DNA of 40,840 bases from Basidiobolus meristosporus CBS 931.73 (GCA_002104905.1 MCFE01000739.1:1-40840), one strand, 5' to 3'. Counted from the first letter of the stretch, positions 11,786 through 23,354 are shown. Notes: a model not told the origin generated them from the letters alone. Program-made: numbers and translations.

Positions 11786-13433
11786 GCTTGTCAGAAGACA
11801 CATCTTATAATGGAAGAAGATGAGGAGCCTGACAATATACACCCCAACATTTGGACCTGCTCATTAGGTATACAGGAGCAGACAGCTATGGTTCATACAA
11901 AATACATGAGAGTAGAACAGAAGATTAGACCATCACTTACACCTTTGACTGAGGGATCTTGTCCTGCTGATGACATCAGGCCACCAGAAGATATATGATT
12001 TACACCTGAGAGACCTAAGTCATTAGTGATGGAAACCTAGCACCAGAGGAGATCTTATTATTTGTAGAAACCCTGAAAAGACATGATAAGGTTTTTTCAT
12101 ATAATGACATGGAGATAGGGGTCTTAAAGACATTGGTTGAAAAACCTACTGAAAGAGGCCTTAGTATCTCCACCAGTTCTAAGACCTCTTGACTATCAGA
12201 ACACTGAATACCTACCTATTTTGACAGTGTATGCAGGCCCTATAGGACCTGGAGTACTACTTGGCCAAGATGATGAAGATTGCAACTGCTATGCCTGCAG
12301 ATATGAAAGCTGCCTATTCTCTCCTAGAAAACAAAAATACTCACAGATTAAGAGAGAGCTACTAGGAGTTGTGAAGATGCTGAGGAAGCTAGTGTCACAA
12401 CTCTACATGACACATTTCATCCTGGAGACAGATGCCAAGCCACTTATAGGAATGATCAACAAGTCTGACCTACCTGATGATGCCACAAACTGATGAATGG
12501 CATGGCTGAAAATGTTTGATTTTGAGGTCTGACATATCCCTGACAAGACATATATTGTGGCCAATGTACTCTCTAGGAAGGGACCCAATTATTTGAAGAT
12601 TTGGACCCTCACTGTGATGATATGATTGATGCAGAGATCCAACAGATTGCCATCAAAGACCTAGAGAGAACAACCTGGAGCTGGATCAAGGAATATTGAA
12701 GGATACTCAAGAAACCTAGTTGGATGGAAATTCAGGAGTTTAAAACACTCAAAAAGAAGGCACACCACTACTATCTAAAAGATGATCGTCTCTTTAAAAG
12801 AGTGAAGCCTGGACTTATGACAAGAAGAGTAGTCACTACCCCACAAGAGCAACTCAATATCATGACAAGTATCTACTGAGGAGAACCAGGAGGACATAGA
12901 GGACAAGAAGCCACCCACAATTCCACAGCTCAGAGGTACTACTGGGAAAACTTGTACTATAATATCCAACACTTTGTTGAGTCATGTGTAGCCTGCCTGA
13001 AGAGATCCTCTAAGCATTATAAAGAACCACTGCATCCTACTTACATAACCTGTCTTTGGCAAAAGGTTGGTGTTGACCTTCTCCACATGCCAACAGCTGG
13101 ATCAAAGAAGTACCTGATTGCTGCTAGAGATGACCTCAGTGGATGGGCAAAGGCTTGAGCCTTGCCCTACAACAAGTGCCATACCATATGGAGATTTATA
13201 CTTGAAGGCATTATCTGCAGATTTGGCTGCATCCAACAGTTTGTTGCTGACTGAGGAGTGATGAAATCCCAAATGATCCAGGAGTTATGCTAAGAGTACA
13301 AGATATACATTGCTTTTACTACAGCTTACCATCCTCAAGCCAATGAAGTGGTAGAGAGAGGACATGGACCACTGGTAAACTCTCTTGTCAAGACCTGTAA
13401 GAATAATGCAACCCTGTGGCCACAGCAAAAAAA
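11786..13433 (+). pseudogene. Gypsy A: Ty3/Gypsy pol remnant lacking reverse transcriptase
   Basis: The remnant starts inside the spacer ahead of RT (about 11800-12000; HTKYMRVEQKIRPSLTPL). It then jumps without an RT core to the RNase H region (12137-12560: PPVLRPLDY, GPIGPGVLLGQDDED, KRELLGVVKMLRKL, ETDAKPL, then HIPDKTYIVANVLSR). Next is the integrase: a His/Cys finger ending CVACLKRS (about 12880-13005), KVGVDLLHMP with the first Asp, DLSGWAKA, a broken second block near 13240, and AYHPQANEVVERGHG (13325-13365) with the catalytic Glu. The wording of these motifs is typical of fungal Gypsy elements. Many stops and frameshifts mark decay. The right end abuts a 5'-truncated LTR-W at 13434, possibly its own 3' LTR. 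Confidence 0.85.
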
Positions 13434-14363
13434 TACCTTATGGCATAAGTTACCCCTCACTTTATGTAAGATTACTAGCTATAGGTGCTTCTATATTGGG
13501 AAAGTACCTGCACCGGTTCCCATGACACATGATCAACCCATGTCACCTTCCCTGCCATTTCCATACCATATATGGTATCCCTATGTTACACAGGTTTCAG
13601 AGTACTGATTCCTGATTGGTTGGATGAGCAGTGCCTCTTAGAACCTTCTGGCACCTACTTAGAGCATTCTTAGGTCATTCTGTTGTCATTAAGATTTCTA
13701 TTGATATCTGGAATCTTCTGTAACACCATGATTAGTAATTACTTAGCCAGTAAGTAAAGTATATAAGGGAGGCTATCTCTCAACAATAAATCATCATCCC
13801 ATTTATCAATATACCAACTTATTGATTAGTGTGATCACTGCTACCTGCTGCTACCTGCTGCTACCTGAACTTCCAACCCTAGACCACAGGACACTCCCAG
13901 GAAACCATGCTGACAGCCAACTGACATTGGAGGCTCTACTTGTGAGGAATACTCAGAGTAGGTATCTTTTATTATATTTGACTCTTTCCCAAACATGTTC
14001 TTATACAGGCAAAGATACTTTTCTGTCTTTGTAACTATTGACCACAGCTGCATTCTTATCAAGTCCCTGCTGGTGGAGTTTACAGTTGTTTTGACTTTGG
14101 AAGCTTTAGTACATTGTCATCTCAAAGGATGCTGAGCCCTGCACACACTTTTGTTAAGACACCAACTAAGTTGGGGATTGTAGCTCAATAGTTTTTCCTT
14201 GACAAGCTTGTGGCTTTATTTCCCATCACATTAGATTAGAGACAGAACCCAAGTATTCCTAGCAAGCTTTTGTTAGAGGTTGTTGCACCCAGTGAGCACC
14301 CCACACACAAAACACTTGAGAATTGCTGAACCTATCTCTCCCTTGGACCTATACACCACCACA
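13434..14363 (+). mobile_element. LTR-W family copy 2, 5'-truncated
   Basis: It is homologous to copy 3 from the TACCTTA...AGTTACCC word onward and ends ACACCACCACA at 14363. About the first 150 bp of the family consensus are missing. A TATATAAGGGAGG word near 13759 and AATAAA near 13785 mark U3/R in plus orientation. It sits immediately after the Gypsy A integrase in the same orientation, consistent with being the 3' LTR of that element after a deletion across the pol/LTR boundary. Confidence 0.8.
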
Positions 14364-14577
14364 ATGGTCTCTGGATGGTGTCCTGATGGGATCAGTACCT
14401 TTTAGTCATGGAACTTTGAATTTGTGACAGCCTTTTGATGGGATCATTACAATCATTCTGATAGGGGATGCAGTGTATGTGATCTGAAAGTGAGAGAAAT
14501 GGCAGAGAACCTATCAAACACAACTGAGGAACTATTGTGATGAAAATATGTAAGTTTTTTTATGGGATAAGAGGTTT
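14364..14577 (+). repeat. Sequence related to the gene 2-side terminus of the CACTA-type elements
   Basis: Positions about 14464-14575 (GGGGATGCAG, GGCAGAGAACC, TTGTGATGAAAAT words) align with 22808-22925 and with the reverse complement of 23355-23500. 14364-14463 holds nothing I recognise. This looks like an orphan element end. Confidence 0.5.
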
Positions 14578-14877
14578 TTGGTATCAATACCTCTCAGTCA
14601 CAGGATTCAAAGCTTACAACAGCATTTGGATGGGAACATCAACATTACTTTTATATGGCCAATGGATGTATGTTATATATTAATTTACCCTTGCATGGGG
14701 ACCATCCATGACAATACCAACAGTACTTTTAGCCAAAGTACAACAGATCAATCAGGCAAGCTCTCTGCAAAAGAGTGCAACCAAAAACTGGAAGAAATTC
14801 AGAGGGGCCAGCAAGGAAAGTTTGGCACTCTAAAATGCCAAAAACAATATCCCCATAAGAAGCTGAGTGGATATTAG
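14578..14877 (+). CDS. Short open frame of 99 codons, unrecognised
   Basis: An open frame (MVSIPLSHRIQSL...) directly follows the terminus-like repeat. The predicted product has no recognisable motif; the C-terminal half is rich in Lys, Gln and Ser. The open length is modest for A+T-rich DNA, and there is no second copy in the window to show selection. It may be chance or a remnant. Downstream DNA to 15009 shows nothing I can assign. Confidence 0.2.
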   Translation: MVSIPLSHRIQSLQQHLDGNINITFIWPMDVCYILIYPCMGTIHDNTNSTFSQSTTDQSGKLSAKECNQKLEEIQRGQQGKFGTLKCQKQYPHKKLSGY

Positions 14878-15009
14878 CTTTTTAAAAAAGTTTGAGATTG
14901 GGAAAAATATGTTTGTAAATAATCCAGTTATCATAACAAAATAGGTAGATAAAAAATTACAAAGCCACCAAATAATATTGGAACAGTATGTGTAGAAGAT
15001 ATTATAATA

Positions 15010-15889
15010 TCATACCGCAACCCTTCCATCTATGTCAATTACCACATAAAATAATCAGGCAAAAGATAGCTGAACTACCCAACATAATAGGAGTGTCAAA
15101 ATAAATAGTTTATCATCTATTGTAATTGGTTGTGTAACGCCAGAAACTCCTGAAACAAGAGTAATAAGAAATATATTACTGCTAACTGTATTTGTGGTTA
15201 GAATTCCTCCATGACCTTTTAAATTGGCCTTGATACTTACTCTTTTATTGGGGAGAGTTGTCCCAATAGAGACAATTGTTAATCCAGTAACAGTATCAGA
15301 AATACCAAAAAGTTTAGCAAAATAGACAGAAGATTTAACAATAAGCCAACCACATAAAGAGGCTAAAATAGGCCCAAATAAAATGGTTAATACACAAATA
15401 TACGTTTTTTTGGTTGTTGCACATTCAAGTGGTTACTGGAACCATCATCAGAATTGCTGACAGAGTTGCTTTAACTGTCAGAATCCTCTGGGGAATCAAG
15501 CAGTCCTTTGTAAATACATTTAGCAATGGTAATAATGTACATAACAACAAGTATTTTAAGAAGCCAACCTAACACTTGATCAACAGTATTTGTAAAAATA
15601 ATCAAGATGTTAAAAGTGAAATAAAACGCATAATACAAGAATAAGTTCTTGAGCTTCTATCAACAATTACTAAAGGTTTCAAAAACAAACCCAAACAGAA
15701 AGTACCAAGAATATTTGCCGTGATGGATCCAATATTATTTCCAATGGTCAAACCATTATATCCTTTCATCAAAGTAATAACAACAACAAGCACAAAAACC
15801 AAAGTAACAAGGCATCCAAGCTGCATATACAATGGCATGGTTCTTACAAGATCAAATATTAAAGTAAAAAAAGATTTTATAACCAGCAA
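15010..15889 (-). pseudogene. Sodium/calcium exchanger (CaCA superfamily)-like fragment, decayed
   Basis: The minus strand encodes hydrophobic segments around two alpha-repeat-like motifs. The first is GLTIGNNIGSITANIL (about 15722-15769). The second is GLTIVSIGTTLPNKRVSIKA followed by TNTVSSNIFLITLVSGV (about 15135-15275). In the CaCA family these line the cation path in the membrane, typically as GTSLPE and GN..GSN.FN. Here the expected Glu of the second motif reads Asn. The halves are in different frames, with the shift near 15602-15640. A TAA interrupts the acidic Ser-rich loop between them (about 15476), and another stop falls near 15053. No start codon is obvious. Only about 290 residues remain of a usual 400 or more. 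It is the sole non-transposon coding trace in the window: a host pseudogene or a captured fragment. Confidence 0.7.
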
Positions 15890-17090
15890 AGCTTAGCTGT
15901 GCATTAATTGCACTTGCACAACCTGGCAATATATTCAAGAAGCTCTATGTTGGGAGTAATAATGAGGGCAATATTTATCAAAACTAGGGGAGACTTGTGA
16001 TGCTAGTGAGTTTTCCATTTCTACAATACCTCAGGACCAGTATTGCATTATTTTCTTTATTTTGCCTTTTGCTATTGGATCATACAAATGAAAGCTCAAA
16101 AATTATAACTCAGAAGGATAAATGGTTATAACTCTGAATATCAACTCATCTGAGAGAATTATTTTTCTATCAATCACATTGTGACCTATATATACTTCAA
16201 GTTACAGCTCATATGAGGCAGTACCTGAAGAGTTTTGATCAATGGAGACAAATAATGGAATAAACTAGCGCTCTTTTGGTAGATTGCTTTGATGATTTTG
16301 CTTACCAGTAATTTTTGGTCATGCTTGTCAAATCATATGCATTTTGACAGGTGCTGAGCCAATGGTTGATCAGCAAGACTCTAATTTGATAGCTGTTTAT
16401 TTTATATATTGCATGAGCAATTGCCCAAAAGCTTTGACACCTTAGAAATTGGATATATTAACTCTCTTAGCAGGGGACCAAAGTGAGAACCTAACTCTGC
16501 AAAGTCTCTACAATGGATTTACAAGAAAGAAGTTTTTGAGACTTCCCCTGAATCACTTGTGCTGTTGAGTATCCATGTTTGAGTATCACACTATCATAGA
16601 CAAGTCTGCCAAGCTAACCAACCAGATTATGGAAGCCCTCTAAGAGTGTACATTCTTTAAGGACACCCTGCCAGTCTCCTCTGTGGTCAAAAGTCTCCTT
16701 CACAGACCCATTTAAGAGACCTTGTAGGCACTCCATTGGTGGAAAGCTCCTTTAGAGACCACTTTGAAACACCCTTAGATCAAGGTGGAGCCAGCAATTC
16801 CAAACAAGGAAGATATGTATCAGAAAGAAAAGGGACTTCCCAATCAGGAAAACTTACAATAAGATTCAATAAGCCCAATAGTCAACAAAAGGTCCAAATG
16901 CTGCTGTAGAAGTGAGAAAACTGCCTACTGTATATGTTGAGCCTAAGATTAAGAATATTTTAAGAGTTGTATCTTCTAATGGTGTATCAAGCTTGCAATA
17001 AAATATTGCAGTATAAGCATACTGGAGGTTATTGTATGTTATTGATTAGCCTTTACATTGTAGAAGAAGCCCCAAACAAATCATAATTCT
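15890..17090. other. Unassigned single-copy stretch
   Basis: I see no long open frame, no LTR ends and no match to repeats elsewhere in the window. Around 16500-16850 one plus-strand frame reads protein-like between stops (for example DKSAKLTNQIMEAL and DTLPVSSVVKSLLHRP), suggesting an old, unidentified coding remnant. The rest is A+T-rich. Confidence 0.35.
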
Positions 17091-18682
17091 AGGTAACATT
17101 TCTCCACAAACTCATATACCTTGCTAAAGGGTGGCTCAGCTGGCTGAGCTTCCAACTCTTGCAAAAACCGCTATCTTAATGTTAGTAATTCTTCTAGGCT
17201 ATAATGGAATTCAGTCTGCTCCAGGTTTACAGCATTAATTGGCAAGAACTGCAGATTTTTTCTTATGCTTCCCTGTCTCTGGCTTGGGTGGACTTTGTTC
17301 CCTTAACCTTTTCCTTTATTGCTGCCAGGTGTTTCACTGTTACTTTGTCTGAGTTCTTTGTGTATTGAACTACAATTTTTCCTTGATACATGCTGCTCTG
17401 ATGCATCTGTTCCAGCCTTCTTGTCTCTTTCTGGCACTCCATGAGTAGCCCAATGCTTGTTTTACACTTGTTTTGGGCTCTCAGCCCATGCTGTGACAGG
17501 CTGCTGAGGTAGCTGCATGTACTTATCTCTGTCTGGTTGTTCACTGCTACTTTGACTGAGTTGTTCTTGAGTGGATTTATGCTTTTTCCTTGGAAGATGT
17601 TATGCAGGTGCATATGTCTCTGCCTGCTTTCCCCTTGTTGGCACTCTTTCAGATACATGATGTCTCTTTGATGCTTGTTTGGAGCTTTTGGTGCTGCTTA
17701 TAATTGGCCCTTGGGGAAGCCACTGGTTCTTAGCCATTGCACACTTGTACTCCTGCCTTTGATAGTTTCTGCTATTCTTGAGATACTTTCTTACCATACT
17801 AATGCTGGCCCAAAATCTGTTTGCTTGTTTCAATCCCAGACAGTGCTTATGGAGCAAGACAAGCACATTCAGCTTGGCCTTGAGCTCCTAATACACCCAT
17901 GGTACACTGGCCTCAAGGTGTAGGTGTTCTAGACTTCTCAAGGCCACTTAAATACTAGCTCACTCTTCAGCATTGCACTCAACCACTTGCAGATCTTCAA
18001 TGTCTTATGATTTTTAGGCTTTGATGTAAACACTGCATTTTCTCCCTCCAATGCAGTGATAAACTTTTCTCTGGGCTTTATCTTGCGGCACTGCTGTTTT
18101 GATGCAGAGACTGTGTGGTGTGCCACTGCTGTTACATTGTGAAATGGCTCAAATCTTGGCTGTGACATTGAGCCACTCAATTCCTTCTTTGCAGTAAAGA
18201 TACTGCTTACTCTATCTAGGATATTGATTATTCTACCTGTATCATCTGCTTATACTGTATCGGACTCTGTCCTGATTTCTTGGGGCTATTGCATCTATTC
18301 TTTCAGCCACTGCACATAGTTGCCTGATTAATGCTCTGGTATGAGCTGACATAACACTTGCTACTACAGGTGGTGGTGATATTATGATGGCCACTTGCTG
18401 GTCTTTGACTCAATGTACTGCATTAGCTATATTCTCATCTGTCTAGGCATTATGGCCAGCTTGTGGCTCTACAGAGATTCCCAATTGCCTACCTGACTGA
18501 GTGCCTGAGTAGTCCACAATATTACCTTCTATAGGCAAACTGTCCACATGGCCTTTTTAGGTTGTAGCCCTACTTGTTGCACTAAATATCATAAACAAAC
18601 TGTTATCCAACCATTCTTCTGCTGCTGACAGCAGTAGGGTTTGGTTGGGAGCCAGATAACTTTGCTTTATTTTTGGCAACAT
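17091..18682 (-). pseudogene. Gene 2 of the CACTA-type element, copy C (3'-truncated)
   Basis: It starts at about 18682 (MLPKIK), which supports the start chosen in copy B. Recognisable blocks are SATSRATT (about 18560), SAHTRALIRQL (coiled-coil region), PRFEPFHNVTAVAHH (about 18110-18160), LKICKWLSAM, CLGLKQANRFWASISMVRKYLKNSRNYQRQ (17740-17850), then repeats with LPQGPIISSTKSSKQ, ERVPTRGKQ and QSSSEQP (17300-17730). Left of about 17091 the C-terminal acidic tail is missing; a matching tail in the opposite orientation lies at 22195-22600. Frameshifts and stops are present. Confidence 0.7.
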
Positions 18683-18903
18683 GTTTATGGAAGTGAGTCA
18701 AACCAAAGGGGAGTTGAAGTTTCACACTTGTGTGTACATGGTGTGACAGCTCTATTTATAGTGCCTGCTATGGCAGGCCATCATTGAATCTTTCAATCAT
18801 GTGGGTGCAATGTTTCAAATGCAATACTGTCTCAAATTCACATGAGTACTGACAAAATATTGATAAATTAGCATTATGTTATTGCTTATCAAACTGCTTA
18901 CCC
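18683..18903. promoter_or_regulatory. Putative divergent promoter spacer, copy C
   Basis: This is the third copy of the divergent spacer, with TGTGTACATGGTGTGACAGC and CTATTTATAG words, lying between gene 2 (minus) and transposase (plus). Its length (221 bp) is the same as in copies A and B, although the flanking genes have drifted. Confidence 0.5.
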
Positions 18904-19926
18904 CATGGTAAAGACTACTTTAATTCAACACCATCAGAGAAAAGAAAAAGAGCATGTGGCTGCTGTAGCAAGCTGCTCAGCCATGAAGCACACAGACAGC
19001 ATAGGAAGTATTACCAGAATCATTGCCATGATTTAGCCACACAAGTCATATTTGACCATTCACCAGTCACTACTGTACCAAAAATATCTTGCCAGCTACC
19101 TGAGACCTATATAACAGCACCTAGCTGCACTAAGCAAAGCAGATCATTTTGACTGATATCAGTGCTAGGGGCTTTAGGGATTTACTAATACTTCTTGCCA
19201 AAGCATCCTTGATTGCAATCTACCATGTACATGGTATAAATGAACAACTCTCATGTGGCTGGCAAGATATGACCCAGACACTGTCCTGATACCAGCATGT
19301 GTTAGCAGCTGTGTGGCATTCTCACTGGAAAATGCCTCCATTGTAAGGTGTCCAACTTGTCAGGAATCCCCAACTATTTGGGGAGAGCATTATTCACACA
19401 CTGGATATATTCCTAAAATACTCCATCTAAGAAGCTGATGCAGTATGACAAATATTGTGAAGCTATAAAGTACTGCACTCCATATCAATCAAGCATAAAC
19501 ATATTCAATGTGTTAGATGGCAAATATTACAAACATCTAAGCAACAAGGGCTACTTTAACGGTGTGCATGACTGTGCCTTTGCCTTGGCACTTGACAGAT
19601 CTCATTAAGCAAGTACTCTACCAGCAAATCCTGCTGTCCACTAATTCTTGTCTACCTGAATCTCCCACAGAAGTCAGTATACAATTGCAGCAAAGTCCGC
19701 AAGTTATAAGTCATTGGCTGGAATTTGGAATCAATTGGAAATTAGATATACTTAAGATAGAGGGTATCTGTTGGAGCAAAAGCTTTACACCAGGAGCAAT
19801 GCATTAGCATTTCAACAATATCCTATACTGATGACCAAGGTGTAAATGAGGCATTTCAGGCTACAAGAGCCCTTGGCAAACCTGCAGAAATTTGAAAGAA
19901 TTGGCAAGATATTACAGAGTATCTGC

Positions 19927-20637
19927 TGTGGTAATGTATAAGTCCAAGGGAGAGATATGTCCAACACTTTGCAAGTGTTCTGGGTGAGGTGATCCCTTGG
20001 TGCAATTGTTGTTATCTGCCGCTTGAATGCTTAAGCTAGATCAGTTTTTAGTCAAATCAATTAGCTATATGTTTAGGTTATCAGTATATCAGTGTTACTA
20101 ATCAAATCAGTAGCATTAGTCAGCAAATGAATCATCAGATCCTTTTCAGCCAGACATAGTTATATTAGGTAGGATCTTATTGGGTGATGATGATGCAATC
20201 AAATCAGGCATCAGCCACAGCCTACATTAGGAAATACAATTAGTCAGCAATTGATCTGGCAATATGTATGTAAGGAGCTGGTGGAATCTCAACAAAGATC
20301 AGTTCACATTTTGGTTAATACAATACTAGCTAAACTCCCTATTCCTCTACAACTATTAAACGAAGACTTGTAACACAATAACCTCAGGCAAAAGCTTGCT
20401 AGAGATACCTGGGTTCTGTACTACTTGAATGTGAAGAGGAACGGAGCCACAAGCTTATCAATGGAAAACTACTGAGATACAATCCCCAACTTAGTTGTCA
20501 TCTTGCCAAAAGTATGTGCTGGGTTCAGTGTCCTTTGAGATGAAAATGTACTAAAGCTTCCAAAGCCAAAACAACTGTAAACTCCACCAGCAGGGACTTG
20601 ATAAGAATGAAGTGGGTGTCACTGTGACCCCTCTGCA
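19927..20637 (-). mobile_element. LTR-W family copy 4, internally deleted, with nested Gypsy solo LTR
   Basis: It begins TGTGGTAATGTATAAG and ends GACCCCTCTGCA, the plus-strand view of a minus LTR. Flanks CTGC (19923-19926) and CCAC (20638-20641) may be a degraded 4-bp duplication. About 400 bp or more between the TGATAAGAATG word (about 20600) and the AGTGGGTGTCACTG end are missing compared with copy 1. The LTR at 20007-20375 is nested inside. Confidence 0.8.
20007..20375 (+). mobile_element. Solo LTR of the Gypsy B family nested in LTR-W copy 4, TSD CAAT
   Basis: It begins TGTTGTTATCTGCCG and ends ACTTGTAACA, with CAAT at 20003-20006 and 20376-20379. The flanking LTR-W sequence rejoins cleanly as in copy 1 (GTGCAATAACCTC near 4050). 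This is a three-level nest: transposase, LTR-W, Gypsy LTR. Confidence 0.92.
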
Positions 20638-22194
20638 CCACTACCTTAAGTACCTCTCACAGGTGCCAATCAACATTCATACTCATACACAACAATACAA
20701 GTGCAAGGACTGGATGAGCTGGATATGTATGTATTCATGTGGTCTTCAGAAGCCATTTCTACCAACAGTACATTGGAAGCATTGGGAGTCATATGTGGAC
20801 ATTGTAGATATATTTGTCCAGAATCAGATAACAAATGTCAACTTGATACACTTACAGGTTTGTGCAAAGAGTTTGTGAGAGGATTTGAGAAGCTATACTA
20901 CAAACATAAAGCTGAATGCATAGATCTCTGCCACTACTGCATCCATTTGCTACTCCATCTTACTTGGTGTGTTGAGAATAATGGGCCTTGCTTCACCTTT
21001 AGGGAGTTTCCTATGGTGTGACTGTGTGGGGAGAAAGAAAGACAAGTAAAGTGCAAGTACCACCATATCCCAATGTCATCATGAATATTACCTTTAAGTC
21101 TGTCATGGATGTGATAAGTAGGCACATGGGGGATAGCCAGAAAGAGTTAGAAAGCACTGAGGACAGATATGCACTTGGAGGCACACACACCTATGACATT
21201 AAGAAGCTAAGCCACCCCAATGTGCAGGTAATCAGTTAAGTAATGCAAATTTGGGATGGGTGCAACAAGCAACTAAGTTTTATCAGGAAAACTTTACCAA
21301 AGTATGCCTGGTTTCTCTTGGTTACAAGCCAATTGCTTCACCATTGAATACTAAGTTCACACAAATAGCCGCCTGAGTGCACCTATTAGGGGAACCAGAA
21401 TCCTGCACAGAGAGGGAATATACTAGCTGAATATCAAAAAGTTCTTTGCAGATATTGAAGAGGTAGTCATGGCTGAAGTGGAGGCAACCTAGCACATGTT
21501 TGCAAGATGTATATGCCATCATCAACACAAGATATATGGCAACTTTGCAAGTATCACATTAAGAAGCCATAACATTAAGGTGATAAAAGTATGTCAATTG
21601 CAGCAGGTATGCACATTTGCAGTGGACAGTAAGCAGGAGGCCATAATATTTTCTGATGTAAGCTACGTGTGCAATACCTAAGGTGGTGGGGGGTAAGCAC
21701 ATCAAAAGGGGTAACTCTACAGTGGAATATTTGAGTTACTCAAGGGGAGGTAGAAAAGGAAACACCATTTGGCAAATTAGTACAGTAGCATTATACAAAA
21801 CTAGCTCTAGGCTGCCATACTTCAGCTATAATAACATTAGAAGCCAATAATGAGGCTGTCACGACACTGTCTAGATCTTGCCATATAAGGTAATTGGGTG
21901 TACAGACTGGTTAGATACACTTAGGTAGTTGTAGAGCACACTCAGACCACAACACCACCATGCCACCCTTGGCAAAGTTTTGTACAAACACTATTATGTT
22001 TTTGACTTTATTTGGCTGTCAAATTGGTCAAATGCTGTTGTGATTCTGTCTTAAGTTTGTGTAGAGGGTCATTACTTCCAAGCTGCTGTCTTTTAGCAGT
22101 CTTTCAATTGCATCTTGATGGCTAATCCAAACTGGACCTGCCTGCAGGTCAACATTATTTTGATTAGGATTTACAGTCAAATAAAGTTAACAAA

Positions 22195-22930
22195 TATAAA
22201 AGTGTTTGCACAGTGTTTTGCAACACCCTCCACATCCTCCATTGTTGTCATAATGGAGATCCTGCTATCAGATAGAGTAACTATGTCAAGAACTTAACAG
22301 GTTATCACAATGCACTCAGTGGAGTTTTGGAGCATTAGTGAGCACACCAAGAGGTTGAGCACTTTTTAAGAGCAGTGCCCAAGAAAACTCACCTGAATAT
22401 TGCAAGGATTTATTGCAAAGACTGGCAGATGAGGTGCTAAACCTTGCAGTGCCAGCTGAAGACTAGGACATGTGGGAACAACTAAATGAATATGGGGACC
22501 AGTGAACAAACATTGGCATAAAGCCAAAGGGTTCCTGTCAAAGTCATGAACACAGAGCATCACAGCAGAAATACTAATTAAGTGCTGGATTTTAGCAGAG
22601 TCACCTGTTGAGTATGGAGTTGCGCTAATTATTATTGTAGGGTGTAGGGACTTGTATAGGCCAATACAATTAGCAGTTGAGGTACAATTGAAGTTTCAAC
22701 AGAAATAAATCAAGTTGTAAGCATGAAAAGTAACAGAGATAGTTGAGGCAGGAAGTAAGGAGTATGAAAAAGAGGCAATAACAAATCAATGCATATAACT
22801 ATAGGGGGTGATGGAGTATCCATGACAAGAAAGTGATGACATTGGCAGAGAACCAATCAGAAGCCACTTTCAAATTGTTGTGATGAAAATTTCTGAATAA
22901 GGTTTTTTGTGAAATGAAAATTTTAATATG
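22195..22930 (+). pseudogene. Gene 2 3' fragment plus element terminus (plus orientation)
   Basis: 22195-22500 matches the last part of gene 2 (SIVVIMEILLSDRVTMSR; YCKDLLQRLADEVL with LAVPAED in the frame of copy A). 22500-22807 matches the gene 2 3' flank and subterminal DNA seen in reverse at 29546-29760 and 36180-36380. 22808-22930 is the terminus-like repeat (GGGGGTGATGG, GGCAGAGAACC, TTGTTGTGATGAAAAT). It begins directly after transposase copy C and in the same orientation as it, which is not the arrangement of an intact element. A rearrangement therefore joined them. Confidence 0.6.
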
Positions 22931-22934
22931 ATTC

Positions 22935-23354
22935 AAGTAGCTCCACTGAAGGCCTGAAGCTGAATGCCACAATATCTGCTACTGCTGTGTTCATTTTCCA
23001 CTCTAACTTGCTTAGCAAGTAGGGAACAATGAGCAATGCTTCACCCTTTGAGAGTTTCCCATGGCATGGATATGTGGAGTGGTAGGAAGCAGAACCCAGT
23101 CACACATACAGCCATATCCAAGCTTCATCCTTAAGATTACCTTCAAGTCCCTCATAGATTTGACAAGCTGACAAATACAACATTGCCTGGAAGAGCTCAA
23201 GAAGCAATGAACACAGTAATAAATGGAGACACCTTTACCTTTGCCTCTAAGAAGCTACACTATGAAATGTAATTGTGAAAATCCCGTCAACTGAATGTTG
23301 CAAATTGAAATTCTGCAAATAAGAAGTATTGATTTCATCAGGGAACTATGCTAA
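22935..23354 (+). pseudogene. Transposase C-terminal fragment
   Basis: Homologous to 20890-21310 of copy C: AECHNICYCC (near 22964-22990), the FTL.EFPMAW block (about 23040-23070), QPYPSFILKITFKSLIDLTS (about 23110-23165) and the KKLHYEM region. It is cut at 23354/23355, where a clear transposon terminus starts. It is therefore the target into which copy D inserted. Confidence 0.65.

Larger units (their letters stand above)
18904..22190 (+). pseudogene. CACTA-type Tnp2-like transposase, copy C (catalytic segment deleted)
   Basis: The N-terminal finger survives after a frameshift (CCSKLLSHEAHRQHRKYY, about 18960-19010). It is followed by ARYDPDTVLIPACVSSCVAF (19253-19330), a C-x2-C segment, and ALDRSH (about 19590). 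About 340 bp are then missing relative to copy B. At about 19655 the text goes from LPES straight to TEVSIQLQQS, removing the NLDS and GDTPA blocks. The C-terminal part resumes as ILKIEGICWSKSFTPGAMH (to 19807). An LTR-W with a nested Gypsy LTR interrupts it (19927-20637). HYCIHLLLHLTWCVEN and VPPYPNVIMNITFKSVMDVI follow (20930-21120). The deletion makes this copy incapable of catalysis regardless of its stops. Confidence 0.8.
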
